From Luteitalea pratensis (lineage in GTDB: Bacteria; Acidobacteriota; Vicinamibacteria; Vicinamibacterales; Vicinamibacteraceae), in contig NZ_CP015136.1 in assembly GCF_001618865.1 (NCBI RefSeq), positions 717,001-781,000 on the forward strand: DNA of 64,000 bases. The letters are read 5' to 3'. The notes under the pieces were generated by a model. That model worked only from the letters and a program-made list of their open reading frames with translations. It was not told where the DNA came from and made no database searches. The translations under genes were made by a program, and so were the position numbers. Shown here piece after piece: positions 42,842-52,394 of this stretch. Position 1 is the stretch's first letter; each line of letters begins with the position of its first letter.

Positions 42842-44398
42842 ATGCCGTACCTGCGACTGCTGACCAATGCGTTGGTGGCCGGCGCCCTCGGCGCGGCCAT
42901 GCTGGTGCACCTCGTGCTGCTGCTCAACCCGCAGCTGCCGCTGCAGCCCCGCGCGCTGTTTTCGCTGGGGTGGCGGCTGCTGCTGACGGCAGGGCCGCTG
43001 CTGGCGGCGGGCTTCTTCATTGCGAGCCTCGCGCGCTATCTCGCCACGCGACGCGGGCCAGCCTGGCTCAGCCTGCGCATCCTCGCCTGGACGACGACCC
43101 TCGTCGTGGCGACGGGGGCCCTGCTGGCCTGGTTGAACGTGTCCGCCTTCCAGCCGTCGCTGACGCCTGCCGCGGGCCGGCGAGCGGTGGTGGTTACGCT
43201 CACCCTGGCGGTTACCGCCGGTGTGCTGCTGCTCATCGCCCTCGTCCACTACGGATTCGGGCGTCGCGGGAGTCGCGTCGGTGGGGCGCTCCTCGGCATC
43301 GCCGTGGTCGCCGCCGTCGTCCTGCCGCTCGTGGCGCGTGGACCCGCCGAGCCGGAGCCCGGGCCGATGCGCCGTGTCCGCGCCGTCGGCGCGCCGCTGC
43401 GCGAACCGGCAGCCGGCCGCGTCTGGATCGTCCTGCTGGATGGTGCTTCGCTGGACTACGTCTCGCCGGCTGCGGCGCAAGGGCGCCTGCCGAATTTCGG
43501 GCGCGTGCTGGACGGGGGAGCGTCGCTGACGCTGTTCTCGATCGAGCCGCGGCTGCCACCGCCGATCTGGGCGTCGGTCGCCACCGGGCAGTACCCGCCT
43601 GGCTCGAACGTGCACGCGCCCGTGCGATACCGCGGTGGATGGGCCCGCATCGACCTCCTGCCGCGATACGCCTTCGCGGACTTGCTGGTGCTGACCGGTG
43701 TGCTGCACGCGGAGCCGTTACGGCCCGAAGACCTGCGCGGCGCGCCCCTGTGGCGCGTGCTCGAGAGTTCTGGTGTACCTGCCGTGACGGCGGGGTGGCC
43801 ACTCGCCGTGGCAGCGGAGACCAGCGTCGGGAGTGTGATCGCCGAGCGCGAGCGGCCCGAGGGTATCGATTCGGTCCAGGCCGACCGCACGCTGCGCACA
43901 CGCTTCGAATCCGCGCTGACCCAGCGCGACGCGCAGGTCGCTGCAATCCGGTACGCCGCGCTGTCGGCGGACCGCCGCAGCACGCTGTCCCTGCGGTCGC
44001 GCGTCGGCCGGCGACTGCCCGTCGACGACATCTACGACTTCGTGGACGGCGAGGTCGGCCGCGTGCTGGGCCGCCTCGCGCCAGACGACTTGCTACTCGT
44101 GATATCGGGCTACCGGCTCGAGTCGCCGAGCCCGTTCGAGCGGCTCCGTGATCGGGTGGCCGACGACGCGGGACTCGCCGCGGAGGCATCCAAGTCGGAT
44201 GGCTTCATGCTCGCGTATGGTGGCAAGGTCTCGCCGGGCCGCAAGACGGTGGGCGCCATCGTGGACGTGCTGCCCACCGTCTTGTACTACCTGGGCCTGC
44301 CTGTCGGGCGGGACATGGACGGCTACGCACGCACCGATCTTTTCGTCGCGACCCTCACCGCGGAGCGTCCGGTCAGTTTCATACGGAGTTATCAGTAA
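42842..44398 (+). CDS. Alkaline-phosphatase-superfamily protein, probably catalytically degenerate
   Basis: 518 residues. Four N-terminal helices (residues about 10-160) anchor a large extracytoplasmic domain. The domain begins VWIVLLDGASLDYV (first metal Asp kept) and ends IVDVLPTVLYYLGLPVGRDMDGYA, as in type I phosphodiesterases. The nucleophile position (Ser/Thr four before Trp in family members) is Pro in LPPPIWASVATG, the SDHG metal motif reads SGYR, and the late His position reads SKSDG. Several metal or nucleophile residues are thus replaced, suggesting a pseudoenzyme. Start is 14 bases from the divergent pyrK. Confidence 0.75.
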   Translation: MPYLRLLTNALVAGALGAAMLVHLVLLLNPQLPLQPRALFSLGWRLLLTAGPLLAAGFFIASLARYLATRRGPAWLSLRILAWTTTLVVATGALLAWLNVSAFQPSLTPAAGRRAVVVTLTLAVTAGVLLLIALVHYGFGRRGSRVGGALLGIAVVAAVVLPLVARGPAEPEPGPMRRVRAVGAPLREPAAGRVWIVLLDGASLDYVSPAAAQGRLPNFGRVLDGGASLTLFSIEPRLPPPIWASVATGQYPPGSNVHAPVRYRGGWARIDLLPRYAFADLLVLTGVLHAEPLRPEDLRGAPLWRVLESSGVPAVTAGWPLAVAAETSVGSVIAERERPEGIDSVQADRTLRTRFESALTQRDAQVAAIRYAALSADRRSTLSLRSRVGRRLPVDDIYDFVDGEVGRVLGRLAPDDLLLVISGYRLESPSPFERLRDRVADDAGLAAEASKSDGFMLAYGGKVSPGRKTVGAIVDVLPTVLYYLGLPVGRDMDGYARTDLFVATLTAERPVSFIRSYQ

Positions 44399-44880
44399 CG
44401 GGTAACGGGCAACGGGTAACGGGCAACGGGAGTCGGGAAACGGGGAGTCGGGAAACTGGAAACGGGAAACGGGCAACGGGAGTCGGGGAGTCGGGGAGTC
44501 GGGAAACGGGAAACGGGAAGCGGGCAACGGGAAACGGGCAACGGAAACGGGAAACGGGAAGCGGGCAACGGGAAACGGGAAACGGGAGATGGGAGTCGGG
44601 CGAGAGGTAGCGGCCCGCTGTCCCAGCGGGCCGGCCGACTGCCTCACCAGCGTTCGGCGTTCCTTCGGCTACGTAACCCGGCGCTACGTGACTGCCACAC
44701 CAGGATGTAGGCGTCGAGCTTGCTCGACGCTTTGGTCGACCTCGACCTCGTCGGCATTCGACACTGGCGGTTGTTGGTACCCGGTGCCCGGTTCACGGTG
44801 CCCGGCGTTCGAGGCAAGGCGCTAGTCGTCAAGCGTCAAGCGTCAAGCATCAAGCATCAGGCATCAGGCATCAGGCATTA
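44399..44880. repeat. Long GGGAAACGGGCAACGGG array with further repeats
   Basis: 44399-44597 is an array of the words GGGTAACGGGCAAC, GGGAGTCGG and GGGAAACGG, almost 200 bases long. A GGTAGGG-type hairpin with GGCCCGCTGTCCCAGCGGGCC (44612-44632) follows. Near 44705-44760 come GTCGAGCTTGCTCGAC words, and 44826-44880 is an array of CAAGCGT, CAAGCAT and CAGGCAT. No open frame of note is in this stretch and no gene is claimed. It separates the phosphatase-like gene from the pyrR leader. Confidence 0.85.
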
Positions 44881-44902
44881 GCCTGGTGCTACACTCGCTG
44901 CG

Positions 44903-45048
44903 GCTCTTTAATCGCGGTCCAGAGAGGCCGCAAAGAGGTCGTCCATGCCAGAGTTCCCGTACCCGCGCGCTGGCGCGGTTCCTCCCACCCTGTTCGTCGT
45001 GCGCGCCGCGGCTGCGGTGCCGTCCCGTGGTCCTTCCGGGAGGCCGTC
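44903..45048 (+). promoter_or_regulatory. PyrR-binding RNA leader of the pyr operon
   Basis: The hairpin CTCTTTA-ATC-GCGG-TCCAGAGAGG-CCGC-AAAGAG spans 44904-44937. The loop sequence TCCAGAGAGG and the CTTTA left arm match the known PyrR-binding consensus of Bacillus pyr leaders. Its right arm AAAGAG is also the start of the SD AAAGAGG for a 38-codon frame at 44945. Downstream CCTCCC (44981-44986) can pair with the pyrR SD GGGAGG (45038-45043). No T-tract terminator is visible, so control is probably at translation. This is inferred. Confidence 0.8.
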
Positions 45049-45061
45049 ATGCCCCAGGTGA
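44945..45061 (+). CDS. Possible 38-residue leader frame upstream of pyrR
   Basis: Open frame ATG to TGA, 38 codons, rich in Pro, Ala and Arg (starts [10 protein letters not shown]). Its SD AAAGAGG (44932-44938) lies inside the PyrR-binding hairpin and is six bases from the ATG. Its stop lies 13 bases beyond the pyrR ATG in another frame, so translation could be coupled to pyrR. It would be too short to have an enzymatic function. Whether it is translated is not known. Confidence 0.45.
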   Translation: MPEFPYPRAGAVPPTLFVVRAAAAVPSRGPSGRPSCPR

Positions 45062-45581
45062 TGGACGCCTCGCGCATCGAGCGCACGCTGGCCCGCATCG
45101 CCCACGAGATCCTCGAGCGCAATCGCGACCTCTCGAACGTCGCGCTGGTCGGCATCCGCACGCGCGGCGTCGTGATCGCCGAACGCATCGCGGCCGTGCT
45201 CCGCGATGCCGGCGGCGTGACCATGCCGGTCGGCTCTCTCGACATCACGCTGTATCGCGACGACTACATGCGGCACCCGGTCGGCCCCCAGCCGGTCGTG
45301 CGGAGCACTGACATCCGGTTCTCGGTCGAGGGCCGCCGCATCCTGCTGGTGGACGACGTGCTCTACACGGGCCGCACGATTCGGGCCGCGCTCGACGCGA
45401 TCATCGACTACGGCCGGCCGAAGAGCATCCAGCTCATCGTGCTGGTCGATCGTGGACACCGCGAGCTGCCGATCAAGGCCGATTACGTCGGCAAGAACCT
45501 GCCGACCTCGCACGAACAGAGCGTGCAGGTGCGGCTCACCGAGATCGATGGCCGCGACGAGGTGATGCTGGAGGAAGGCGC

Positions 45582-45585
<4 letters not shown>
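45049..45585 (+). CDS. pyrR: PyrR bifunctional pyrimidine regulator/uracil phosphoribosyltransferase
   Basis: 178 residues. PRPP motif [18 protein letters not shown] is complete and [12 protein letters not shown] is the standard PyrR segment. RNA-binding residues of the family (e.g. the region around [19 protein letters not shown]) are present. It binds UMP and the pyr leader RNA to repress, and in some species has UPRTase activity. SD GGGAGG lies at 45038-45043. It precedes pyrB and pyrC, which overlap one another by four bases. Confidence 0.94.
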
Positions 45586-46525
<940 letters not shown>

Positions 46526-46529
<4 letters not shown>

Positions 46530-47863
46530 CGCAAGGCATGACCTACATCCTGAAGAATGGCCGCGTGGTGGATCCCGCCAACGGCCGCGACGGCATCTTC
46601 GACATCGAGGTCCGCGACGGCGTGATCGTCCGCGTCGGCCAGGATCTTCCGGTCCCCGCAGGCACGACGGTGCTCGAGGTCCCGGCGGGCTGCGTCGTCA
46701 CGCCCGGCCTCATCGACATGCACGTGCACCTGCGCGAGCCGGGGCAGGAGCACAAGGAGACCGTGGCGAGCGGCGTCACTGCCGCCGTTGCCGGTGGCTT
46801 CACGGCCGTCGCCTGCATGCCCAACACGTCACCGATCAACGACAGCGCGGCGGTGACCCGGTACATCCGCGACAAGGCGGACGCGGCCGGCCTGGCACGC
46901 GTGTACCCGATTGGCGCCGCGTCAGTCGGATCGAAGGGCGAGCAACTGGCGGAGATCGGCGAGCTCAAGACCGCAGGCTGCGTCGCCGTGTCCGACGACG
47001 GGCACCCGATCCGCACCGCGCTGCTGATGCGCCGCGTGCTCGAGTACGCGGGCATGCTCGACGTGCTGGTCATCGACCATTGCGAGGATCCGACGTTGAA
47101 GGGCGATGGCGTCGTGCACGAGGGCCCCGTCGCCTCCGAGCTCGGGTTGCATGGCATTCCGGGCGAGGCCGAGGAGCTGTGGATCGAGCGTGACATCACC
47201 CTCGCGGGACTCACGCGCACGCCGTTTCACGTTGCGCACCTGAGCACGGCCGGTTCGTTGCGCGCAGTGCGCGCGGGCAAGGCACGCGGCATCCAGGTGA
47301 CCTGCGAGGTCGCGCCGCACCACTTCGTGCTGACCGACGAGGCCCTCCGCAGCTACGACACCAACACCAAGATGAACCCGCCGCTGCGACCGCAGGCCGA
47401 TGTCGATGCACTGGTCGACGGACTGGCCGACGGCAGCGTCGACGTCATCGCGACCGATCACGCGCCGCACCACGCCGACGAGAAGGCGCTCTCCTACGAC
47501 CAGGCGCCGTTTGGCATCACCGGCCTCGAAACGGCCGTGTCGCTGACGTTCGACCGCCTCGTTCACACCGGCCGCATTGGCCTGTCTCGCATGGTGGAAC
47601 TGCTGTCGGTGAACCCGGCGAGGATCCTGAAGGTGACCGGTGGCGCGCTGAGCGAAGGCGCACCGGCCGACATCTCGGTGCTGGCGCCGGACCTGAAAGT
47701 GACTGTGCGCGCCTCGACGCAGCGGTCGCTCTCCAGGAACATGCCCTTCGAGGGCTGGGACCTGCGCGGTGGTGTCGCCGCGACCATCGTCGGTGGCCGC
47801 GTCGTGTATCGCAACACCGCCGTGGAGGGACTTGGCGCCTGGCCACCCGCGGCGGTCCAGTGA
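46526..47863 (+). CDS. pyrC: Dihydroorotase (PyrC type I)
   Basis: 445 residues; cyclises carbamoyl aspartate. The metal motif H66-V-H68 is in [34 protein letters not shown], the segment [10 protein letters not shown] and the catalytic Asp in [10 protein letters not shown] are all typical. The C-terminal part has AINPAR-like [13 protein letters not shown]. Length fits class I (type I) dihydroorotases. A GTG-free start ATG at 46526 overlaps pyrB; ATG at 46538 is also possible. Confidence 0.95.
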
Positions 47864-48513
47864 TCGTCGGACTCCCGGAGCCTGCACACATGACGACGCA
47901 ACGCAACGATGACGTCCGCAAGCGCGCGCAGCGCATCCTGCAGGGCGCCAACGTGCTGATCGAGGGGCACTTCGACTTCGGCAACGGCTACCACGGGCGC
48001 ACGTACCTGAACCCGCACATGCTGTTCTGCCAGCCGTCCACGATCTGGCAGCTCGCGCAGGATCTGCTCGACGTGTTGCCGTACGAGATCTCGACGCAGG
48101 TGCAGGCCGTCGTCGGTCCGGCCACCGGCGGCGCGTTGCTCGCACACACGCTGGCAGGCCTGCTCGACGGACGCCGCAGCCTCGAGCACCCGCCGTGCAT
48201 GTTCGCGCCGGCGGACTACGACCTCGAGGAGGGACTGCGCCTCCGGTCGACCTACCGCGCCGTGCTCGCGGGCAGGAAGGTCCTGCTCGCCGACGATGTG
48301 CGGAACACGGGCAAGACGTTGAGCCACTGTGCCGAGCTCGTGCGCAAGGCGGGTGGCGAGGTGATCGCCACGACGCAGATCTACGACCGGATGGCGACCA
48401 TCGTCACGCTCGACGTCCCCAACGTGCCGCTGCTCGAGTACGACGCCCGCGACATCCACACGTCGACGACCTGTCCGCTGTGTGCCGCGCGGGTCCCCCT
48501 GACCTCCTTCTGA
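47860..48513 (+). CDS. Orotate phosphoribosyltransferase-like protein
   Basis: 217 residues. PRPP-binding motif is KVLLADDVRNTGKTLSHCAE, and the substrate loop AVVGPATGGALLAHTL is like that of PyrE. The C-terminal CPLCAARVPL resembles the Thermus-type PyrE ending. A bona fide pyrE is at 56997, so this copy may be a paralogue with altered substrate or a duplicate OPRT. It has an N-terminal extension. GTG 47860 overlaps pyrC; ATG 47890 gives 207 residues. It is in the pyr operon, so a pyrimidine role is likely. Confidence 0.8.
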   Translation: MIVGLPEPAHMTTQRNDDVRKRAQRILQGANVLIEGHFDFGNGYHGRTYLNPHMLFCQPSTIWQLAQDLLDVLPYEISTQVQAVVGPATGGALLAHTLAGLLDGRRSLEHPPCMFAPADYDLEEGLRLRSTYRAVLAGRKVLLADDVRNTGKTLSHCAELVRKAGGEVIATTQIYDRMATIVTLDVPNVPLLEYDARDIHTSTTCPLCAARVPLTSF

Positions 48514-49418
48514 TGCCTTCCGTCCTGCGACTGCGCGCCGACGACCTCGCGCGCCTTCGCGGCGAGCTCGATCGGCTGCACGACACTTACAACGTGCCCG
48601 ATTCGGCGGCCGACCCGGTGCAGTTCGTCTGGCGATACGACGACCCGCGTGATCGCGAAGTCGTGGCGGCGATCGCTTCAGGTCTGGCGTTCGGCCGGCT
48701 GGCGAGCGTACTCGCGAGCGTCGAGCGCGTGCTTGCGCTGCTGGGGCCGCACCCTGCCGCCTACCTCGAGACACTGGACGTGCGCGTGGCCCGGGAGGCC
48801 CTCGCGGAGGTCGTCCACCGGTGGACTCGCGGCGACGACCTGGTCGCCCTGCTCGTCATCCTGCGCCAACTGCGCGCCCGGCACGGATCGCTCGAGGGCG
48901 CGTTCCTGGCCGGCGACGATCCAGGGAGCGAGGACGTCTCGACGGGCCTCGAGGCGTTCTGCGCCTCGGCCTGCGCCGTGGACGTGCGCGAGGCGTACGG
49001 TGGTGCCCGCCGCGGCCGTCTCGGCGTGCAGTACTTCTTCCCGCGCCCGTCGCTCGGCAGCGCGTGCAAGCGCCTCAACCTGTTCGCGCGCTGGATGGTG
49101 CGCCAGGACGCGATCGATCCCGGCGGATGGAGCGGGGTATCGCGGTCGCGCCTCGTGATCCCGCTCGACACCCACACCATCCGCGTCGGCCGCTGCCTGC
49201 GGCTCACGCGCTACACGAGCCCGGGCTGGCGGATGGCCGCCGACATCACGGCGACGCTGCGTCGCGTCGATCCCGACGACCCCGTGCGGTTCGACTTCTC
49301 GCTCTGCCACATGAGCATGATGGGCGCTTGCGGCTGGGAGCGGAACGTCGGCAACGCCCAATGTCCGTTGCGAGCGTTCTGCCGGCCGGCCAGGGCACCT
49401 CGCACGAGCGGTCGCTGA
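48513..49418 (+). CDS. TIGR02757 / DUF2400 family protein
   Basis: 301 residues, cytoplasmic, all-helical. VNP-like YNVPDSAADPVQFVWRYDDP at the start, VVAAIASGLAFGRLASVL, and the segment KRLNLFARWMVRQDAIDPGG are typical of this uncharacterised family. Late PLDTHTIRVGRCLRL is the family's most conserved segment and resembles the HhH-GPD glycosylase VDTHV region, and near the end are a few Cys (CHMSMMGACGWER). Stop overlap by one base with the previous gene places it at the end of the pyr operon. Function unknown. Confidence 0.88.
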   Translation: MPSVLRLRADDLARLRGELDRLHDTYNVPDSAADPVQFVWRYDDPRDREVVAAIASGLAFGRLASVLASVERVLALLGPHPAAYLETLDVRVAREALAEVVHRWTRGDDLVALLVILRQLRARHGSLEGAFLAGDDPGSEDVSTGLEAFCASACAVDVREAYGGARRGRLGVQYFFPRPSLGSACKRLNLFARWMVRQDAIDPGGWSGVSRSRLVIPLDTHTIRVGRCLRLTRYTSPGWRMAADITATLRRVDPDDPVRFDFSLCHMSMMGACGWERNVGNAQCPLRAFCRPARAPRTSGR

Positions 49419-49519
49419 CCGTCGACCTGAAGGTCGACGGCTACAACTTCTCTCGTAGCTGCCGCAAACGTCTCTCGTAGCTGCCGAACGTCTCTAGCTG
49501 CCGACCTTCAGGTCGGCAG
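49419..49519. repeat. GTCGACC inverted repeats
   Basis: CCGTCGACCT/AGGTCGACGG (49419-49428 and 49431-49440) and CTGCCGACCT/AGGTCGGCAG (49498-49507 and 49510-49519) are two tight palindromes. A CTCTCGTAGCTGCCG word is repeated between them. The first is related to the ends of the 58-bp element at 12866. They lie between convergent genes. Confidence 0.75.
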
Positions 49520-49526
49520 ACGAGGG

Positions 49527-50438
49527 TCAGCGCCTCTGCCTCGCAGCCTTGTATTCGTCGAGATCTTCCAGCGACTTCGGCCAGTCGTCACGCAGCAGGC
49601 GCGAGAGCGCGCGATCGGCCAGCAACCTGCCGCCGGTCTGGCAGGTGGGGCAGTAGTTCGCCTCGTTCTGCGCGTAGACGAGGCGCTGGATCGGCGTGCC
49701 GCAGCGTGGGCAGGGCTGGCCGTAGCGACCGTGCACGGCCATGCCCTCGACAAAGGCCGTGACCTTTTCCGGGAACGCATCCCCGGTTCGTGTGCGCAAG
49801 CGGTCGATCCACGCCAGCAGCGTCGCGTGAGTGGCGGCGTGCAGCCGCGTGATCTCGTCGTCGTCCAGTTGGTGGGTCAGCCGCAGCGGCGACAGCAGCG
49901 CCGCATGCAGGATTTCGTCGGAGTAGGCGTTGCCGATGCCGCTGAAGAGACGTGGGTCGGTCAGCGCGCGCTTCAGCGTGTGCCGCTCGCGGGTCAGTAC
50001 GGACGCAAACGCGTCGCGATCGGCGCCGAGCACGTCGATGCCTCCCGGATCCATGGCCGCCAGCGCGTCACTGCCGCGCACCGCGTGGAGTGACGCACGC
50101 CGCTTCGAGCCGGCTTCGGTCAGCGTCAACGTGCCGTGCGGGAAGTCGAAGGCCGCCAATCCGACCTTGCCTGGAATCCTGGCATCGACCGCCTTCCAGT
50201 GCAGGCGACCGGCGATCATCAGGTGCAGCACCAGCCACCGTTGTCCGGCAAACGCGAACACCAAGCGCTTGCCGAGCAACCGTACGTCCTCGAGCCTGCA
50301 GCCTTCGAACGCCTCCAGCGGCGGCTCCACCGAACGCAGCAGGAACGGGCTGCCGAGGCGCACGCGCAGCAGCGGTTGACCGACAACGCGCTCGCGCAGT
50401 GCCCTCGTGTACAGCAGCAGGTCAGGGAGCTCGGGCAT
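49527..50438 (-). CDS. Fpg/Nei-family DNA glycosylase
   Basis: 303 residues. It begins MPELPD, with the catalytic Pro1 and Glu2 of Fpg/Nei enzymes. A helix-two-turn-helix segment IGNAYSDEILHAALLSP is present. The C-terminal zinc finger C-x2-C...C-x2-C reads CPRCGTPIQ and NYCPTCQ. Fpg usually has the chemistry for oxidised purines; sequence alone does not fix the lesion. The stop is at 49527. The ATG at 50438 gives the strict MPELP start. It is upstream-adjacent to a GGTAGGG hairpin at 50471. Confidence 0.93.
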   Translation of the reverse strand: MPELPDLLLYTRALRERVVGQPLLRVRLGSPFLLRSVEPPLEAFEGCRLEDVRLLGKRLVFAFAGQRWLVLHLMIAGRLHWKAVDARIPGKVGLAAFDFPHGTLTLTEAGSKRRASLHAVRGSDALAAMDPGGIDVLGADRDAFASVLTRERHTLKRALTDPRLFSGIGNAYSDEILHAALLSPLRLTHQLDDDEITRLHAATHATLLAWIDRLRTRTGDAFPEKVTAFVEGMAVHGRYGQPCPRCGTPIQRLVYAQNEANYCPTCQTGGRLLADRALSRLLRDDWPKSLEDLDEYKAARQRR

Positions 50439-50470
50439 GAGATCCTCGGGAATGGCCGCATGCGGGGCGT

Positions 50471-50535
50471 TGGTAGGGGCCGCTCCCCAAGCGGCCCCGT
50501 GAGCGGCGCGTTCGGGTCTGTAACGCGCCCTACCT
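50471..50535. repeat. Two GGTAGGG hairpin elements
   Basis: GGTAGGGGCCGCTCCCCAAGCGGCC (50471-50496) and a reversed copy with GCGCGTTCGGGTCTGTAACGCGC ending CCTACC (50506-50535). The second copy contains the TAG stop of the glycosyltransferase. Confidence 0.8.
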
Positions 50536-51630
50536 TCGAGCCAGCATCTCCTCGTACACCGCGACAGTGTCGCCGACCATGTGCTCGACGCTGAACCGGT
50601 GATGAACGCGCTCGTAGCCTGACGCCCCGTACTGCCTGGCGAGGTCCTCGTCCTCGAGGAGCAGGACCAGCGCTTCGGCGAGCGCTCCGGCATCGCGCGG
50701 CGGCACGAGCAGTCCTGTCTCCTCGTGCACGACGACTTCCGGGATGCCTCCCGTATCGGTGGCGACGATCGGGCGGGCACAGGCCATCGCATCGAGCAGC
50801 GACGTTCCCAGCCCTTCCATCACCGAGCTCATCACGAACACGTCCGCCGTCTTCATCAGCGAGAGCACGTCGGTGCGGAAGCCAGGCAGGAACACGTGCT
50901 TCTCGAGGTCATGGTGTTGCACCTGCTTCACGAGCGCCTCGTGCAGTTCGCCCTGGCCGAGGATGACGAGTCGAGCATCCGGCACGGCGCGCACCACCTC
51001 GGAGAAGGCCTCGATCAGGTGCCGCTGTCCCTTGTGGGGAACGAGCGCCGCGACGTTGAGCACGACAGGTGCGCCGCGAGGCAGCCACAACGTCTCGTGC
51101 AACGACACCGGAGTCGCGTCAGCGACGTGTTGCAGGTCCACGCCTTCGTGAACCGTGACGATGCGGTCCCGTTCGACGTCGCCGGCCGCAAGAATGCGTC
51201 CGATGGCCGCCGAGGCGCAGATGAAGCGGTCCACGCGACGGTACTTCGCGCGCGAGAGGGTGTTGCCCCCGAGCCGGAAGTCCACCCGCCTCGACGCCAC
51301 GAGCAGCGGCGGCGGTGACGGCATGCGGAACCCCAGCGCCAGCGCGGCGAGTGCCACGCCGTGCGGGTCGTGGGCGTGCAGGATGACGGGCTCGTAGGCG
51401 CGGATGATGCGCGCGAGTTTCCAGGCCGCGTGGAAGTCGACCTCGAAGCGTGGCGCGAGCGGTACGAGATCGGTGTCCTGCGGCGCTCGCCGGCGGAGCT
51501 CGCCATCGGGATGGGCCACGAGCATCGTCGGATGTCCGAGGGCGCGGAGGCCCTTCACCGTGAGCAGCGCCTGGTTCTGACCGCCGCGCCACGTGCGTGC
51601 CGTATCGATGTGGATCGTGCGGATCGCCAT
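50530..51630 (-). CDS. Glycosyltransferase family 4 protein
   Basis: 366 residues, two Rossmann domains (GT-B). The acceptor side has WRGGQNQALLTVKGLRALGH and ILHAHDPHGVALAALAL. The donor side has GQGELHEALVKQVQ, FLPGFRTDVLSLMKTADVFV and the signature MEGLGTSLLDAMACARPIVATDTGGIPEVV. Sugar and acceptor are unknown; context with a GT2 gene suggests surface polysaccharide. ATG at 51630. The last residues (LARR) and stop TAG are at the edge of a GGTAGGG element. Confidence 0.92.
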   Translation of the reverse strand: MAIRTIHIDTARTWRGGQNQALLTVKGLRALGHPTMLVAHPDGELRRRAPQDTDLVPLAPRFEVDFHAAWKLARIIRAYEPVILHAHDPHGVALAALALGFRMPSPPPLLVASRRVDFRLGGNTLSRAKYRRVDRFICASAAIGRILAAGDVERDRIVTVHEGVDLQHVADATPVSLHETLWLPRGAPVVLNVAALVPHKGQRHLIEAFSEVVRAVPDARLVILGQGELHEALVKQVQHHDLEKHVFLPGFRTDVLSLMKTADVFVMSSVMEGLGTSLLDAMACARPIVATDTGGIPEVVVHEETGLLVPPRDAGALAEALVLLLEDEDLARQYGASGYERVHHRFSVEHMVGDTVAVYEEMLARR

Positions 51631-51641
51631 GGTGCGGAGGG

Positions 51642-52391
51642 CTACGGCGCCTGGCGTTGACGCTCCCAGAGCTTGACGTACTTCTGCAGCACGTAGACGC
51701 CGCCCAGCATCGACACGATCAGGCCCGGCGCGCCGTCGCGGAAGCCGCCGCGCGCGACGTAGTTGCGCAGGAACGCGGCCAGCGGATGCAGCAGCAGGTG
51801 CCACGCGCGGGCCTCGCGGCCCTGCGCCTGCATCTGTGCGGCCGCCAGGGTGGTGTAGTGGTTCATGCGCGCGAGGTGTTGAGCGACATCGGCATAGGGG
51901 CGATGCTCGATCTCGCCGCCAAGGTCAGCGACGTCGCCGCTGACGACGAGCGATTCGTGCACGGGCCGATCGTCCCAGTGCGCCCGGCGGCGATCGTAGA
52001 GGCGCACCGCTCGGTCGGGATACCAGTCGGTCGTCCGCATCCATCGTCCGAGGTACCACGTCACGCGTGGCATGCGGAAGGCGGCCGCACCGGGGTTGGT
52101 CGGCAGTGCCGCGATCTGATCGCGTAATGTCTCGGTGATCGCTTCATCGGCGTCGAGCGAGAGCACCCAGTCGTGGCGCGCGAGCGACGCGGCGTGATTC
52201 TTCTGCGCGCCGTACCCAGCCCATGGATGCGTCTCCACCCGCGTGGCGAGCGGCTCGGCCAGGGCGAGTGTCGCGTCGCGGCTGCCGCAGTCCACCACGA
52301 TCCGCTCCGCCGCCCACGCCACGGACTGCAGGGCCCGTTCGACGTGCGCGGCGGCGTCCTTCGTGATGAGGATCACCGAGATCGGCGGCAC
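51642..52391 (-). CDS. Glycosyltransferase family 2 protein (WaaE/KdtX-like)
   Basis: 249 residues. ISVILITKDAAAHVERALQS at the start, VDCGSRDAT, and the metal motif LDADEA (DxD-like) identify the GT-A GT2 fold. It ends with a C-terminal region WERQRQAP and has LLLHPLAAFLRNYV, a hydrophobic stretch. The WaaE/KdtX-like pattern (KNHAASLARHDWVLSLDADE) suggests sugar addition to lipopolysaccharide core, but this is inference. It is 11 bases upstream of the GT4 gene, so they are cotranscribed. Confidence 0.9.
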   Translation of the reverse strand: MPPISVILITKDAAAHVERALQSVAWAAERIVVDCGSRDATLALAEPLATRVETHPWAGYGAQKNHAASLARHDWVLSLDADEAITETLRDQIAALPTNPGAAAFRMPRVTWYLGRWMRTTDWYPDRAVRLYDRRRAHWDDRPVHESLVVSGDVADLGGEIEHRPYADVAQHLARMNHYTTLAAAQMQAQGREARAWHLLLHPLAAFLRNYVARGGFRDGAPGLIVSMLGGVYVLQKYVKLWERQRQAP

Positions 52392-52394
52392 GGG

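Noticed and set aside
44399-44600. Possible CRISPR array
   Set aside because: Units are about 8-14 bases with no unique spacers of 30 or more and no cas genes; it is a short-word array.
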